Of a stretch of 64,000 nt of DNA, positions 1 to 26,266 are shown one piece after another. The stretch is from positions 20,304,143 through 20,368,142 of the forward strand of contig CM057169.1 of NCBI GenBank assembly GCA_029962745.1, given 5' to 3'. Numbering within the stretch: position 1 is the stretch's first letter; each line of letters starts with the position of its first letter. The notes under the pieces were generated by a model, which had not been told where the DNA came from, did not search any database, and was given only the letters and a program-made list of their open reading frames with translations. The translations under genes were made by a program, and so were the position numbers. This DNA is from Echinometra lucunter. Lineage: Eukaryota > Echinodermata > Echinoidea > Camarodonta > Echinometridae.

Positions 1-2
1 TG

Positions 3-3000
3 CTGAGAGATGCGACAGAGCATTACGTTGGTGACTACAATATCATCTGCCCGGTACATGATTTCGGAAGGTTTCATGCAAGCACAGGTAACAAGGTAAG
101 ACAGGTTGTCATAATGATTTTTTTGTTTCTTATCGTCCGTTGCACATGTAGCGTCGTTTCGCTTTCGCTATTTCCTGTTGTATTCAATTTGTGAACTGAA
201 TTAGCATATAATGTAATCATTCAAAGCTATTTCCCCCAATATAGATTCTACTGAAATGATTATATATTCAGCAGTTACCCAAAGCTAAATATATCTGTGA
301 GGAGGTTATTTAACTTTTTTTCATTATTACCTTGGCTGTCTATACATATACATAATTCATCAACTTAAAAGTACAAGTCTGTGCTGTTACTTGTCGATAT
401 TGGACAAAGAATCATGTTTCACAAATGGACCAGTGTTATCAAAAATACAATGAAACCGTACCTGCTACCTGGACATGGGGTGATGCAAGTTAATCATCAT
501 CTGCTGTTATCCGAGCGTTGATTTTCGGACTTCATCATCCCTAGGACCCATCTTTATCTCTTCCTTCTCTCCCCAGGTCTATGCTAGCACTTCGATCAGC
601 GGGCGGCAAACAATATGTGGGGCGAGTGGATGGGGGTCATGCACGGTGACGAGATTGCTTTTGCCTTCGGCCAGCCACTTCGGCCCGGACTCGGCTTTTC
701 CGAAGGAGACCGGAGGCTTAGTCGAAAGATGATGACTTTATGGGCGAACTTTGCAAAGACAGGGTAGGAAAGTTTCTGCTTTCAAATTTCACAGTTTCTT
801 TAAGCCATTCCCTCAGTTCAAAACCAATCAAGCAAGGTACCAATTCTCAGTAGTTAGACAGATGGTTAGAAGCCTTCCTTGGAAAGAAAATCCTGGACTT
901 TGGTTTTTTCGAAGTATGATAACAGATTTAGCTGGAGAATGACGAATTATCTAAAATTTCGCCAAGACAGGGTGCGTTTTGTTAGTAAATTGTTAAAGAT
1001 TATTCTTGGAGGTTTCATCAAATGAATTTGTAACATCGATAATTTTTACCCCACAATCAATGCAACATCATTATTAGCTTACATTTTCTAAGACATGATA
1101 AGTTCTGGGCCCCGTTTCATAAAACTTATTATCAGTAACAAGTGCCACATTTCTATGACAAATTTGCCCTCAACCAATCAAATGCAATGATTTCAGTAGC
1201 TTATAAAACAGTCATTGCAACTTGTTATTGATAACAATTTCTATGAAACGGGGCTCTGGTAACGCACCTGTCCCGCGCGCACACTGCACTTTAGTTACCT
1301 ATTAAAGATAGCTGAAGCAGGGCTGTATTATATAAGCGATGGGATTTCTCAATCGCTTTTGTCTTGTGGCGGCCGCCCCCCCCCCCTCCCCCACTCCGAG
1401 TATGATTAAGGTGTAGCTACAGAGCTTACGAGGTCATTATTGGGTATAGCAGCGTAGTTTTTGCAAAGCAATGTTATGACAGAAAATGAGAGACTATTAT
1501 GATTATGAAGATAATGATATAATGAGGTGGTGATGGCGATATTAATGAGAAACATGGAGGGGAAGAAGGGTTTTCTTGTGACGGTCGTGATCTTTTCAAT
1601 GGTAACTATAAAATAGGATGTGAAGTTACAAGAGAGAAAGGTTTCACATTTTCGCGTCTTTTAGAACTAGAGTTAGAAAATGATTTCTGTAAAGTCTCTC
1701 ACTTTGCCTGTTAGCATGTGGTACTAGGCGCGATCCCTGTGGATGGGGGGGGGGGGGACGTGGTCCCCCCTCGATTTTTTTCTGGAGGGGATCGTCCCCC
1801 CCCCCTCGATATTTAAAGCTTACAGTTTTTATTTTGCTATTTTGAGTGAGGTGCCAATATAGACCCACCATTTAAACATCTTATAGGCCTAGAGTGTATT
1901 TTGATGCAAAATAAGGCTTCTTTTAACAGCAAGAAGTTCTTATTTTGGGTTCGCTCGCTCGCAAAATGAAAAAAAAAAGTTTGTGGGTGTGTGCAGGCGG
2001 GCGACGGTGTGTATACTTGTGTGGAGTATCAACTCTCGTCATAAAAATTATTTCGATCATCCAGCTTCCACTCCTCGAACAGATTTTCGTCGCTGGCCTT
2101 CGGTGTCCGGATAATTTCAATTTGACAGACACTAATTTTTTCAAACTGTGTCGTAATGCCACCAGAAGTATTACGCCGTTGGCTTATATGCCTCCATTTC
2201 TCGATGTCGCTACGTACATAATTTGTTCAAAAAAGAGGGATGCCATCATGAGAGAATTGATTTACACAATATGATGTGATGTCTGGAGTATTTTGTCGAA
2301 GGGCAATGTACTACGAGTAGAGACTGTGAAAATAATTTTATACAATCTTATTCTGCATGCTAATGTTTTAGTGAATAAACACGGGGAAAGCGATTTACTC
2401 AATCATCTTGTGATTATGGCTGAGGCTACATTTTATGTCTTAGGGGAATAAAGATGGAAAATTATTTTCATATCAGGTGCATTCTGCCCAATTTTCTTAC
2501 GTAATTTTCTTACGTTCGGGTTGATGACTGAGGAAAATGTATTCACACGTTGTCTATTCCCCATGGTTATACCCGAAGCTACGGAATGTGTAGAAGTGGT
2601 AAATAGACGGTGAAAATAATGAGTTTCATATATTGATCTCATTTTACACGAAGCTGCGCGAGTTCACATAGATTGATAGGGAAACTATAGATTTACCTGT
2701 CTCGTCTGACATCTAACTCATATTGGGCTATTGGCAAAGGGAAATAAAGATGGTGAAATGAGTTTTATAAGCCTCATTCTCCATGATTCTGCGACAATGT
2801 AGATGGATGGTGAAAATAGTTCACTCATTGTCTCCTTATTCCTGAAGCTGTATTATGTGTAGAATGGAGACATAGACAGTGAAAATGATTTTCATCCTGG
2901 TCTCACCAATATAGCACGACGCTGCATATACATGTAATACGGTTGGGAAGATGGATGGGGAAACTAATTTTCTCATTGTCTCGTTCCCACTAAGAGCTAA

Positions 3001-6000
3001 TTTGATTGACTCGTTTCCATAGCGATCCGAACGGAGCGAAGGAGAGTGACGGCATCCCTGCTGATGATGACTGGCCGCTATTCGATCAGGATAATCAGAT
3101 TGTGTACCTGTTAAGGAGACGACGGTAGACAAACGCCGTTTTCTATGTATGGGACCGAGCAAATTACTGTGCGTTCTGGACGGAATATGTTCCGTTCTTC
3201 TCAATACGCAGACTGGTGAGTGACAACATGTGGTCCTTAATATAGTAATCAAAATGATATTAGAAAAATCACCAAGTGAATTCCAGACAGGCATCATCAG
3301 TTGGGATGGGAAGTTAATCTACTTTGATGATAAAATGAGACACAGTGAGTTGGCTTTTCCATGTCATAGGACTATTCAGAATAATGATTTTAATCGAGGA
3401 CCCTGGCTAGACATATCAATTTTGTTCACATGCCACTGATCTTTCATATCTGGGGGTGTTTCACAAAGACTAACACTGACTCAAGTCACACTTAATTATG
3501 AGCCGCGATTCAAGCCACAGTTTGTTTTCACTATCGGTCCTCTCAAGGGATGTGAAAATCATTGGCACAAATTCGCACGAATCCACCTTTTGCCTTGTTT
3601 CTTCTATCAATGAACGTACAAAAAGTGTCAAGTCTGCAGAATAAAATTTGTGACCACGATTTTCAAATCCTATGAGAGACTACGTGGTGAAAAATAAAAA
3701 GGTGGGCATGAATGGCCGCAAATAGTAGTGGCGATTTCAGTCAATCTTAGTTTGTTGAAACACTCCCCCCCCCCCCTTTCTCTGTCTTCCCTCAGTCTCT
3801 GACTCCTGTCTGTATATAGTCTTGTGTTCTCTTTAGTTCTTGCCGGTCGTTTTCATTTCCTTGCCTGTCTTCCGCTATCTGTTTACCCTTTCTGTCTAAG
3901 TAGTCTATTTCATCTCTGCCTCCCTGTCTCTCTGGCCTATCTCTCTTCTTAGTTGTATATGTTCTTCTTTTCTGTCCTCCGCTGTATCATCTCTTTTTCC
4001 GTATCTCTCTCTCTCTCTCTCTCCTCCATCTCTCTTTGTCTACATATCTGGCCTCTCGTGTTTGTTTTTTGTCTCACTCTGTATCTCATCCACCTGCTCT
4101 CATTTTGTCTCTGCCGGTCGTCTCTCTGTATTATTATTTTCCCTCTCTGTCTATTTGCGTCTTTTCAGTTCATCTTCCTCGCCCCTGTCGCTATCTTCCT
4201 GTCTCCTTATTCTTGATCTCCATCTAATTTTGTTTACCTTTTCTGTACCTGGGTCTAGTCAACTCCATTTCCCTCTTCTGCCTCTTCTATCTCTCTCCTC
4301 TCTCTCTCTCTTGTCTTTTTTCTCTTTCCCTATTCTCTGTCTCTCCGCATTCTCTCTCTTCCCTCTCATCTCGCTCTTGATCTTGTCGAAAGGTCGGAGA
4401 AAGAGTGACGTTCTGAAGAGGCCACTTACAACACCCAGGGCTTCTCGTCTGCATCTTCTCGAGAACAATACAACGCTTCTCCCGCCTTGCACCAAGGCGT
4501 TTATTTTCAAGCACCATTTTGTGTCTGCCCTTTCATCCTTGCATAACGGGGAGACTAGGAGAAGAAGATGCCAGGACAATGAAGTGCCCCTCCCGTGGGC
4601 AAATCAAGGGGCACTCTCTCTCTCTCTCTGATATTTGATGCAATCACTTCCTCTTTCGTTCCTTTTGTTTTCCCTGTCCGAGCTTGCGTTTTGCACCTCC
4701 ATTTTTTCTTTTGCGCTTCTAATAGGGTGATAGGATGTTGTTGTTCTTTTCATTTCGGTACAGTTTTAAGGAATTCGCCATTGTTTTTAACGTCACTCCT
4801 TTCGAGGAAGATATTGCAAATGAAAGAAGATTTTTAGGCTGTAAGAAAAAATGTCGATTGTAAGGAGAATTTGTATTTTTCATGGGACATGCGTAATCGC
4901 TCTTCAAGATTTGTCGTTCCACAATTTTTCTTTGATTACTTGAGTAGGTTCTATACCAAAAATACATACTACTACAGTAACCGTCCCAGTTATGGTTATT
5001 TACTTCCATATTGATATTACAATCGATGCAATCCAATTCATTTGAGTTTGGGGTTATACATGTTGAGTTTATACTCGATACAGCAGCTGCGCATGATTTG
5101 TGGTTGTTCACTAGTCTTTGATTGACATGTATCATGTCAAATGGGAAAATATGAACCCTAAATATAGAGAAAATAAGCACTTCACGTCCAATTTGAGAAA
5201 TGTGGATTTGTGATAACTCCAGCTTGCATGCTACAGAAAAAGGTTTTTAATCATTTACCGGGGAAAACAGAAAAAAATGCACCAGTGGCTGCACTAATAT
5301 GATTTTAAGCTTAATCAAACTTTTATTGTGATTCATATCAACTATAAGGCATAAAAAAATTAATTCTTATGTTACCCTCAATCGACCGACCGTAAAATGC
5401 GAAAAAACAGGGTGGGTTTTTTTTTTTTTTTTTTTTTAACAGACCCAAATATACCAACGCACCGTTTTTGTGAGAAAATCTCAGATTTGGGCTAAGAATT
5501 CGCTAAACTTTGTTTTCAAGGGCTTTAAAAAACACTTTTATATGCGTTTTGACTGCGTTCTGCCCGTGTTTTCCCCACTAGAAACTCATAAATAATAATA
5601 GGAAAACTCAACTCTCGCACGTCACACAACTACAACATATTACACATGAGTGTCGGCTCGCGCTCGCTCGCGTGCATAACAGTTACAGTTCAGTGGGGTG
5701 GTGTAAAAAAAAAAAAAAAAAAAAAAAAAATCGACCAACGACCCAATTTTCAAATTTTGTGCATGTGAGGGCAACATAACAATTTTTTTTTTTTTTTGCC
5801 TAATATGGATCACATTATGTCATAGTCTTCTAAAAACGTAACAAATCAAGGGAAAATGGTGAACCGCAAATCTAGAAAGTCATGTACTTCACGTCAAATT
5901 TGAGAATGATGTTATGCCATGACTCGAGCTGGCATGCTGCAATAATTTGTATTTTGTATACATGTATTTATATATTTTGTGCCATCTAACGGGGATCTGG

Positions 6001-6595
6001 AAAGGGGAGAATGCACAAATGACAGCACTAATGGGATTTAAAGCTTATTTGATTCATGTTAACCGCAATGTAGCACTTTATGTCATTGTCATCTAAATAT
6101 TGTGTTGTACCCATTATTGTGGAAAGCGGCTTCCTTCATCTCATGGCTTTGCTTTACAGCTAGGTGCAAAAAGGCTAAAGATTAAAGACTATTATCATGA
6201 CTTGCACGGGCTTTTACCGTAGATGGCGGGATGAAAGCTGTTGTGACAGAGCCTGATCAACTGACTCCGTATGTGAGAAAGTTTTTCAACGTTTCAGAAA
6301 TTAATCACAGCTCTCGATTCTTAAAGCAGTTCATTACACCATGCACTGTTTAGAACAATCAACAGGTATAGCATATTTCATGTTAAAATCCTGAAAACGG
6401 TTCCTGTCACGTAGAATGATTTGATTGTTATTTCTTTCAGCAAACATTGACGAATCGGAACGACAGTGGAAGGAGGATTTCTACCAATGGAGCACCAAAT
6501 ACATGGTGGACTGGAAGGCCGAATTCAATCATTATCTCTACAACAAAGAGTCTGGTTGTCCCAATGATGCTTACACAGCTAACGAAACACCGTAA
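3..6595 (+). CDS. Acetylcholinesterase-like, C-terminal exons (5' end off window, frame broken)
   Basis: Hydrolyses acetylcholine; secreted or membrane-anchored alpha/beta-hydrolase. Four exons are visible: 3-95, 577-763 (or 588-763), 3023-3215 and 6441-6595, all with GT/AG borders. Exon 1 reads VGDYNIICPV, the cholinesterase segment before the catalytic His. Exon 2 reads GEWMGVMHGDEIAFAFGQPL; the His of GVMHGDE is the triad His. Exon 3 has GDPNG, then DDDWP and CAFWTEYVP. Exon 4 is a T-type tail: ERQW, QW and VDW give Trp residues 7 apart (the tetramerisation domain) and a Cys near the end that could pair with a ColQ or PRiMA-like anchor. The frame breaks after VYA in exon 2 and three times in exon 3 (near 3111, 3163 and 3198; in-frame TAG at 3126). 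Splice sites and residues between breaks look conserved, so assembly error or a young pseudogene are both possible. The Ser and Glu of the triad lie left of the window. Confidence 0.85.
1109..1254. repeat. Class A hairpin element in an AChE intron
   Basis: Begins GCCCCGTTTCATAAAACTT and ends in the inverted counterpart TTTCTATGAAACGGGGC. Arms are about 35 bases. The centre contains 'accaatcaaatgcaatgatttcagtagcttataa', closely matched in the copy at 59566 and partly in that at 16095 (shown here for recognition; key word CCAATCA near 1175). Confidence 0.85.
2440..3000. repeat. Degenerate tandem array just upstream of AChE exon 3
   Basis: A unit of about 60-100 bases built round GATGGTGAAAAT, then a TTTCTCATTGTCTC-like word and GAAGCTG, recurs about seven times (near 2450, 2605, 2680, 2750, 2805, 2870 and 2952). 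The last copy ends about 20 bases before the acceptor at 3022. Confidence 0.6.
3451..3776. repeat. Class A hairpin element, GTTTCACAAA ends
   Basis: Starts GGGGGTGTTTCACAAAGACT and ends TAGTTTGTTGAAACACTCCC. The arms pair over about 35 bases with mismatches; the loop is about 240 bases. It lies in the last AChE intron. Confidence 0.7.
3770..4420. repeat. Pyrimidine-rich low-complexity tract
   Basis: Some 650 bases are almost entirely C and T on the plus strand, including a pure TC run at about 4003-4023. Long open frames rich in Ser/Leu/Phe here come from composition, not coding. Confidence 0.8.
5158..5345 (+). repeat. Diverged direct repeat, copy 1
   Basis: Words such as ACTTCACGTCCAATTTGAGA, GCTTGCATGCTAC and the later CACTAATATGATTTTAAGC recur in the same order and orientation about 700 bases downstream (5862-6090). 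The two copies flank the inverted-repeat element at 5367-5779. Confidence 0.65.
5367..5779. mobile_element. MITE-like element with TTATGTTRCCCTCA inverted ends
   Basis: Left end TTATGTTACCCTCA, right end TGAGGGCAACATAA: 13 of 14 positions are inverted matches. Inside are a poly-T run near the left end and a poly-A run near the right, each followed by related words (TCGACCGACC, TCGACCAACGACC), and a CTCGCGCTCGCTCGC word. No coding capacity. Confidence 0.6.
5862..6090 (+). repeat. Diverged direct repeat, copy 2
   Basis: Second copy of the block at 5158-5345, with ACTTCACGTCAAATTTGAGA, GCTGGCATGCTGC and CACTAATGGGATTTAAAGC in the same order. It has extra AT-rich sequence in the middle. Confidence 0.65.
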
Positions 6596-8734
6596 TCAAT
6601 ATGGGAAATATATCATCTTCCCCACTACAATATTTATACGCGCCTGTTTCCTAGAAACTTTGTTTTAATAACGTTTTGTAGAATTTCGGAGTAACAACTC
6701 GCTTTTGTAAGTTTTTATTTTTTATACTATTCCTTTTATTATCAAGTCTTTTGAAAATGTGAATATATTTATAAAGTTTTATTCCACGAACGTTCAGCTC
6801 TTATTGATATGAAGGGACTCTTGATAATTATGGAGGACTCAAATTCTAATCGGGGGGGGGGGTGGGTGTTTATATAAAAAGTACTTTCTTGTACAATTTT
6901 TACTTTACTTATTTAAATCAAAATACACCAAAATGTGATTATTTCAAAATGTGACCATTTCAAACTTGCAGCTGTTTACTGTGGTACTGAAAAGAAACAG
7001 ATATCAGCTGGTCAATTCTTAAATGATTATAAATTACAAAATCTATGAAGTCAAGTTTCACGCCGTTTTTCTGCGTAGACAGCGTCTCTTTTACATATGA
7101 TTTTGTACGTTTTTGATGGGTGTGTAATTTATGTTAATATTTTCAATTCAATTCAGTTCACTTTATTCACATCCATAAAAAAAGAAAACAAAGTATATAC
7201 AATTATAATCAGTATGCAATACTGTCGTTGTTTTCTTTCGGTTTAGGTTTAATATTATTGGCATGAGATAGTAAAGCTTGATCTTTTCGGCCACACAGCT
7301 GAAATATCTTGAGGCTGCCTCGTGGTGTAGTGTCGAGGAAATTGAATAACATTATGTAAACCTACTACGTCGTTGAACCATCGGCAATGCTTCTCTTTGT
7401 TTTCGATCGTAACTTTGAAAGAGAAACATATAAATATCTTATCCTTATTCCTTTTTGTTTTTTCTTTTCTCTTTTTGTTAAATAAATTTGGTTATAAATT
7501 ATACGTATTGTAAAGTTATGCATTTTGAAAAGACGATGTGAAATGTCATTCGATAAAAACTTAATAATTTATTGATTTTGCCAAAGTGGTGAAAGTAAAC
7601 TATTTCAGTGTGGTTATGATATTGTGGTAGGAGACTAAAAGTTTCTCATGACTATATAAACGTGAATGATAATAGTCACTCCACCTTGTAAAGTGCAGTT
7701 GTATTGTGCAGAAGAAATCCTTATAAAATGGAAAAAAATGCTTATTTACTTAACTTTATATTTATCCGTTTGTGATGGATATTTTCAATAAGTTTTGTAT
7801 TTGTTAATTTTATAATCGTATTAGGGGTCATTTTTGCATTTTGGTCGCATCTTGTTTTTAATTTTGTATTCTTTCACATAAAGTGAAATATAGTCATATG
7901 TATATTTGCTTCATATACTATTCAGTAGCATTTTCAGTATATTTTTATGGCCCTGCTGGTACTTCCATATCTCAAATGAAGCTGCGTCATTGTGACGTTT
8001 GATAGAAAAAGGAAGTTGATAGTATTTATATACGATATGTATTTGATAATATCATTAGCGACATGTATCTAAATCTGAATTTTGTCATGTTCGTGGAAAA
8101 TAGTACTTAAGTGTCCATATCGACCACCCGTATTCTTTCCACACTGCAATTTATAAATATTCCAAGAGGCTAACAATTGATCTGTAAGGAAATGCATTTT
8201 GTTATTCGTTTAATTGATTTAATTTACATTCAGTTATTTAGCTTTCAGGATCACAAGTCTGACAGCAACAAAGAATTTAACTAAAAAACAAACTCATGTA
8301 GAATACAAAGGTTTCAAAGGAGTTCTTCTTGAAAGTGAAAAGAGAGAAAGAATAGCCATGCAGACAACTATACAGTGAAAAATGCAATCTAGAATTAGTA
8401 AAATCAGCATTGGAAAAGTAAAAAATATTTTTCTATTATAGAAAGCACAGATATCACAGCATCCTAAAGTCATAAAGTTTGTTAAATTTAGAACGTGCAA
8501 AGTCATTTTTCTCTTAATTTTTTTTTTATTATTTTAAATCTGAGTTGTATGCAATTACATGTACATGTAGGTGAAAAGTTTTGTATGTATCCTAATTATG
8601 CCGTCCCCAGTATATGTATCAGGATTGTTATTAGAACTATAATTGTATTTTTGATTATGAAATAGTTATTCTTCTGAAATTTTGAATCATATTTCGATAG
8701 TCATATTTTGTTTGTTGTGTAGCCCCGCCTGGAA

Positions 8735-9060
8735 GAGCATAGGCTAACACAGTGTGGAAACAGTGATTTGAAGCGGTCAGCATTCCGCAGTCTTTCTCTG
8801 TGGACACAGTCACAATGCGATTCTCTCTGTTTCTTCGCCGTATAGAACCAGTGTGAACACATCTCATTTGTAACACTGTTTGTACACTGTGACACAATGT
8901 TACCACAGTGTAATCAGTGTGCCAGTACTATGCCCACAGTGCAATCACAGTGTCAACATTATAGCAACAGTGTATCCACAGTGTCAACATCATGACCACA
9001 GTGTATTCACAGAGTCAAAATTATGTCCACAGTGTAATCACAGTGTATCACATTGGAGGA
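8735..9060. repeat. Array of the word CACAGTGT, block 1
   Basis: CACAGTG occurs about eight times in some 300 bases, often as CACAGTGTAATCACAGTG or CACAGTGTCAACATNATG, with inverse words (ACACTGTG near 8885) at the left. Spacing alternates between about 11 and 20-30 bases. Confidence 0.75.
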
Positions 9061-9339
9061 TGCTGCAGGCCCCAGTAAGGTCCTCACAAAAAAGGGGGAA
9101 AAATAGAAAAGGGGAAAACAAGAGGAAAGGAAAAATTATGGAACCATTGGGGAAAATGACATATTTTCATGATAAAAAGTTGAAAATTTGTACTCTCTTG
9201 CCTAACTTACTCGTAAATATTAGAAAATTGGACAGTTGATATACAGGCAAGAGATATCAGCCCTCTGTGGAAAGTGTGGAAAGGGTGTACCCATAGTCAT
9301 TTTAATACTATGGAAAACCAAAACCACACTTTTGTCACA

Positions 9340-9575
9340 CTTGGCTGTGTGAGCATAGGGATTCATTAAGTGGCCATAGTGTTATGCTGTCTGTCCAGTG
9401 TGAACAGCGTGGCAACAATGTGAACAAGATGAACGTACACTGTCAGTACTGTAGCGATTCTTTTCTGTGTGATCACAAATATGATAAAAAGAATATTGAT
9501 AATTCGATTCCACGGCCTCGGTGTGTAAGAGGGAAAGCAATGTGAACAAAGCGTGTCCACAGTGTAACAACTGGG
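9340..9575. repeat. Array of CACAGTGT-like words, block 2
   Basis: Looser copies of the same vocabulary as block 1 (CCAGTGTGAACAGCG, CAATGTGAACAAGATG, TACACTGTCAGTACTG), ending at TCCACAGTGTAACAA. It may be the second half of one element with block 1. Confidence 0.5.
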
Positions 9576-9879
9576 AAAGTTAAACCATTCCTTAGTTGTT
9601 AAATTGTGTATGATTGTATTCCTTCCAGCGGGGGAAAGATGCTATAGAGTTTTATGCAGAGATTTATATATGGTAATTGTTTCAAGTGTGTAATATGCAA
9701 TATTGAGTGTACACAAATATTATATATGACTATATATTATCATTGTGTATTTATCTATTTGGATATTATATAGTGAACGTGTGCTAATAAAATTGATAAC
9801 AATAGATAAATGGAATTCATTTATCATGGATATCTGTGCCTTTGAATATTCACATACCACTCCTATAACAAAACACGCG

Positions 9880-9883
<4 letters not shown>

Positions 9884-9951
<68 letters not shown>
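9884..9951. repeat. GA dinucleotide microsatellite
   Basis: About 34 GA units with one interruption. Confidence 0.95.
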
Positions 9952-9952
<1 letters not shown>

Positions 9953-10693
9953 TGGGCTTCTGCATGAAGTGTACAATTCGTTTTTATTGAATGGAAATGA
10001 CAAACTTAAGAAATTCACCAAAGTCGGGATAGCAGTTTTTATAGGTAGCACGAATGATTCAGAGATTACTTCCCTTTTTTTACATTAAAGATTTACAGCT
10101 TTAAAAAAAACATAAAGGACTATATATATATATATACATAATAAATGTTAGGGTTATTTTTATTGGTTGGTATTATAATCTTATCTCGATTCGTAAAAAA
10201 TACATAGTACTTAATGCATCACAATCAATATTATATTTCAAAGAACAAGACATGGACAATTCACTCTGCTAATTAATATCTACAAATCATTTTGGTATTT
10301 AAGCAATATTGGTAATATTCGTACAAAGAAAAAAAAAGATTAATTACAGGTACATAGATATAAACGACTATTAAAGATTAGAGGTGGATGACATTGTGTG
10401 TCTTTTGGCACTAAGAAAATTGAAAGGTACTACCGAGATGATTGATAAACTTAGGTTCCGGTGCCTAATGTAAAGTAAAACGTAATATGAAAGTTCATTC
10501 TAATTACAATTACATGTGGTATATAAAACGTACAGTACTGTATAAAAAACGGATGCGGACTCGTGGCACATTGTGTCCCGTGGTAATGTGAAAGCCTTGA
10601 TTTGGTTTCTGTTTTTGTGTTGGGGGGTGTGGTAGAGCTTATTAAAGACTACTGAGTTATGCCACTCATCCCAATCCCCTTGTAAAAAATAAA

Positions 10694-10712
10694 AAAACAC
10701 CCCCCCCCCCCC

Positions 10713-10745
<33 letters not shown>

Positions 10746-10794
10746 AACAACAACAACAACAAACAAACAAACAACAAACAAACAAAACATAAAC

Positions 10795-10825
<31 letters not shown>

Positions 10826-10853
10826 ACAAAACGAAATAAAAACAAAAAACCCT
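10694..10853. repeat. Poly-C, poly-A and CAA/CAAA/CAAAAA simple repeats
   Basis: A C run passes into an A run, then CAA, CAAA, ACAAA and CAAAAA units. It lies 22 bases past the P450 stop codon on the minus strand, so it would be in the 3' UTR as a long GTTTT-rich tract. Confidence 0.9.
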
Positions 10854-10875
10854 GATCTGTCACTTATGTTCTTAA

Positions 10876-25073
<14,198 letters not shown>

Positions 25074-25766
25074 CTTTTACCATGCAGGCTTTCGCGCCAG
25101 AACCAGGAGATCAAAAATTATGTTAATCACTTTTCCATCTGCGGAACGTACCCAACTCTATAGCAGGGTGATGCTGAATGCTTTTGGAAATGAATTCCAC
25201 GTTCGTATAATGAATATACAGCAAGATGATCATGTAGTTGCATGCAAAGTTTCAGTAGACTATTATGTAAGTAGAAAAACCCTTAATCATCCCTCTCCAG
25301 GAATCATATGAAGACTCTACTCAAGGAGGTATAAATTAGTTTTGCTCAAGGCTCAACAATAATTTTCCTGTAGCCCCCTTTATAAAAATCCCGATTTTTA
25401 GATGTTTAAACACCAGCGCTAAGAATTTCGTAATTAGAGTAATTTAATTTTCATGGAGCTATAAAAATACGAAGTAGCAACGCTACCGAACAAAGGTCTT
25501 ATTATTGCAGTTTAAGAATTAATCATTTAGAGCGTCTGGCAACTGGTTAAACAGATTTTGGAAGTTCTTTTTCCATGCGTCACTGATTCTGTATGTTTGA
25601 TGTTTGCACTGCATCTGAGCTGTTCATGGGCAGAAGAAAAGTATGAAAAGATATTACGTAATTAGAACTGTTTGAAATGTTTGCTCAACAGAATCGTGGC
25701 TTGCCTCTTTATACATCTCTCCATCTTCTCCCCATGCATGCTTATCTTTCTTTATCTCTCTCTCTC

Positions 25767-26266
25767 NNNNNNNNNNNNNNNNNNNNNNNNNNNNNNNNNN
25801 NNNNNNNNNNNNNNNNNNNNNNNNNNNNNNNNNNNNNNNNNNNNNNNNNNNNNNNNNNNNNNNNNNNNNNNNNNNNNNNNNNNNNNNNNNNNNNNNNNNN
25901 NNNNNNNNNNNNNNNNNNNNNNNNNNNNNNNNNNNNNNNNNNNNNNNNNNNNNNNNNNNNNNNNNNNNNNNNNNNNNNNNNNNNNNNNNNNNNNNNNNNN
26001 NNNNNNNNNNNNNNNNNNNNNNNNNNNNNNNNNNNNNNNNNNNNNNNNNNNNNNNNNNNNNNNNNNNNNNNNNNNNNNNNNNNNNNNNNNNNNNNNNNNN
26101 NNNNNNNNNNNNNNNNNNNNNNNNNNNNNNNNNNNNNNNNNNNNNNNNNNNNNNNNNNNNNNNNNNNNNNNNNNNNNNNNNNNNNNNNNNNNNNNNNNNN
26201 NNNNNNNNNNNNNNNNNNNNNNNNNNNNNNNNNNNNNNNNNNNNNNNNNNNNNNNNNNNNNNNNNN
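25767..26266. other. Assembly gap of 500 N
   Basis: A run of exactly 500 N follows a CT-dinucleotide repeat, upstream of the P450 start codon. The round length suggests a nominal gap size; the true distance is unknown. Confidence 0.99.

Larger units (their letters stand above)
6596..10875. other. Intergenic region between convergent AChE and P450
   Basis: AT-rich sequence without a supported gene. It holds the CACAGTG-word arrays (8735-9060, 9340-9575), a GA microsatellite, and a C-run/A-run/CAAA tract next to the P450 3' end. On the minus strand an AATAAA lies at 9988-9983, about 890 bases past the P450 stop, a weak poly(A) signal candidate. Confidence 0.6.

Noticed and set aside
4062..4631. 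189-codon plus-strand frame rich in Ser and Leu
   Set aside because: Lies in a pyrimidine-rich tract; composition explains it, and no domain or splice context is seen.
8735..9060. CRISPR-like array
   Set aside because: Short irregular words without constant repeats or spacers, in a eukaryotic genome.
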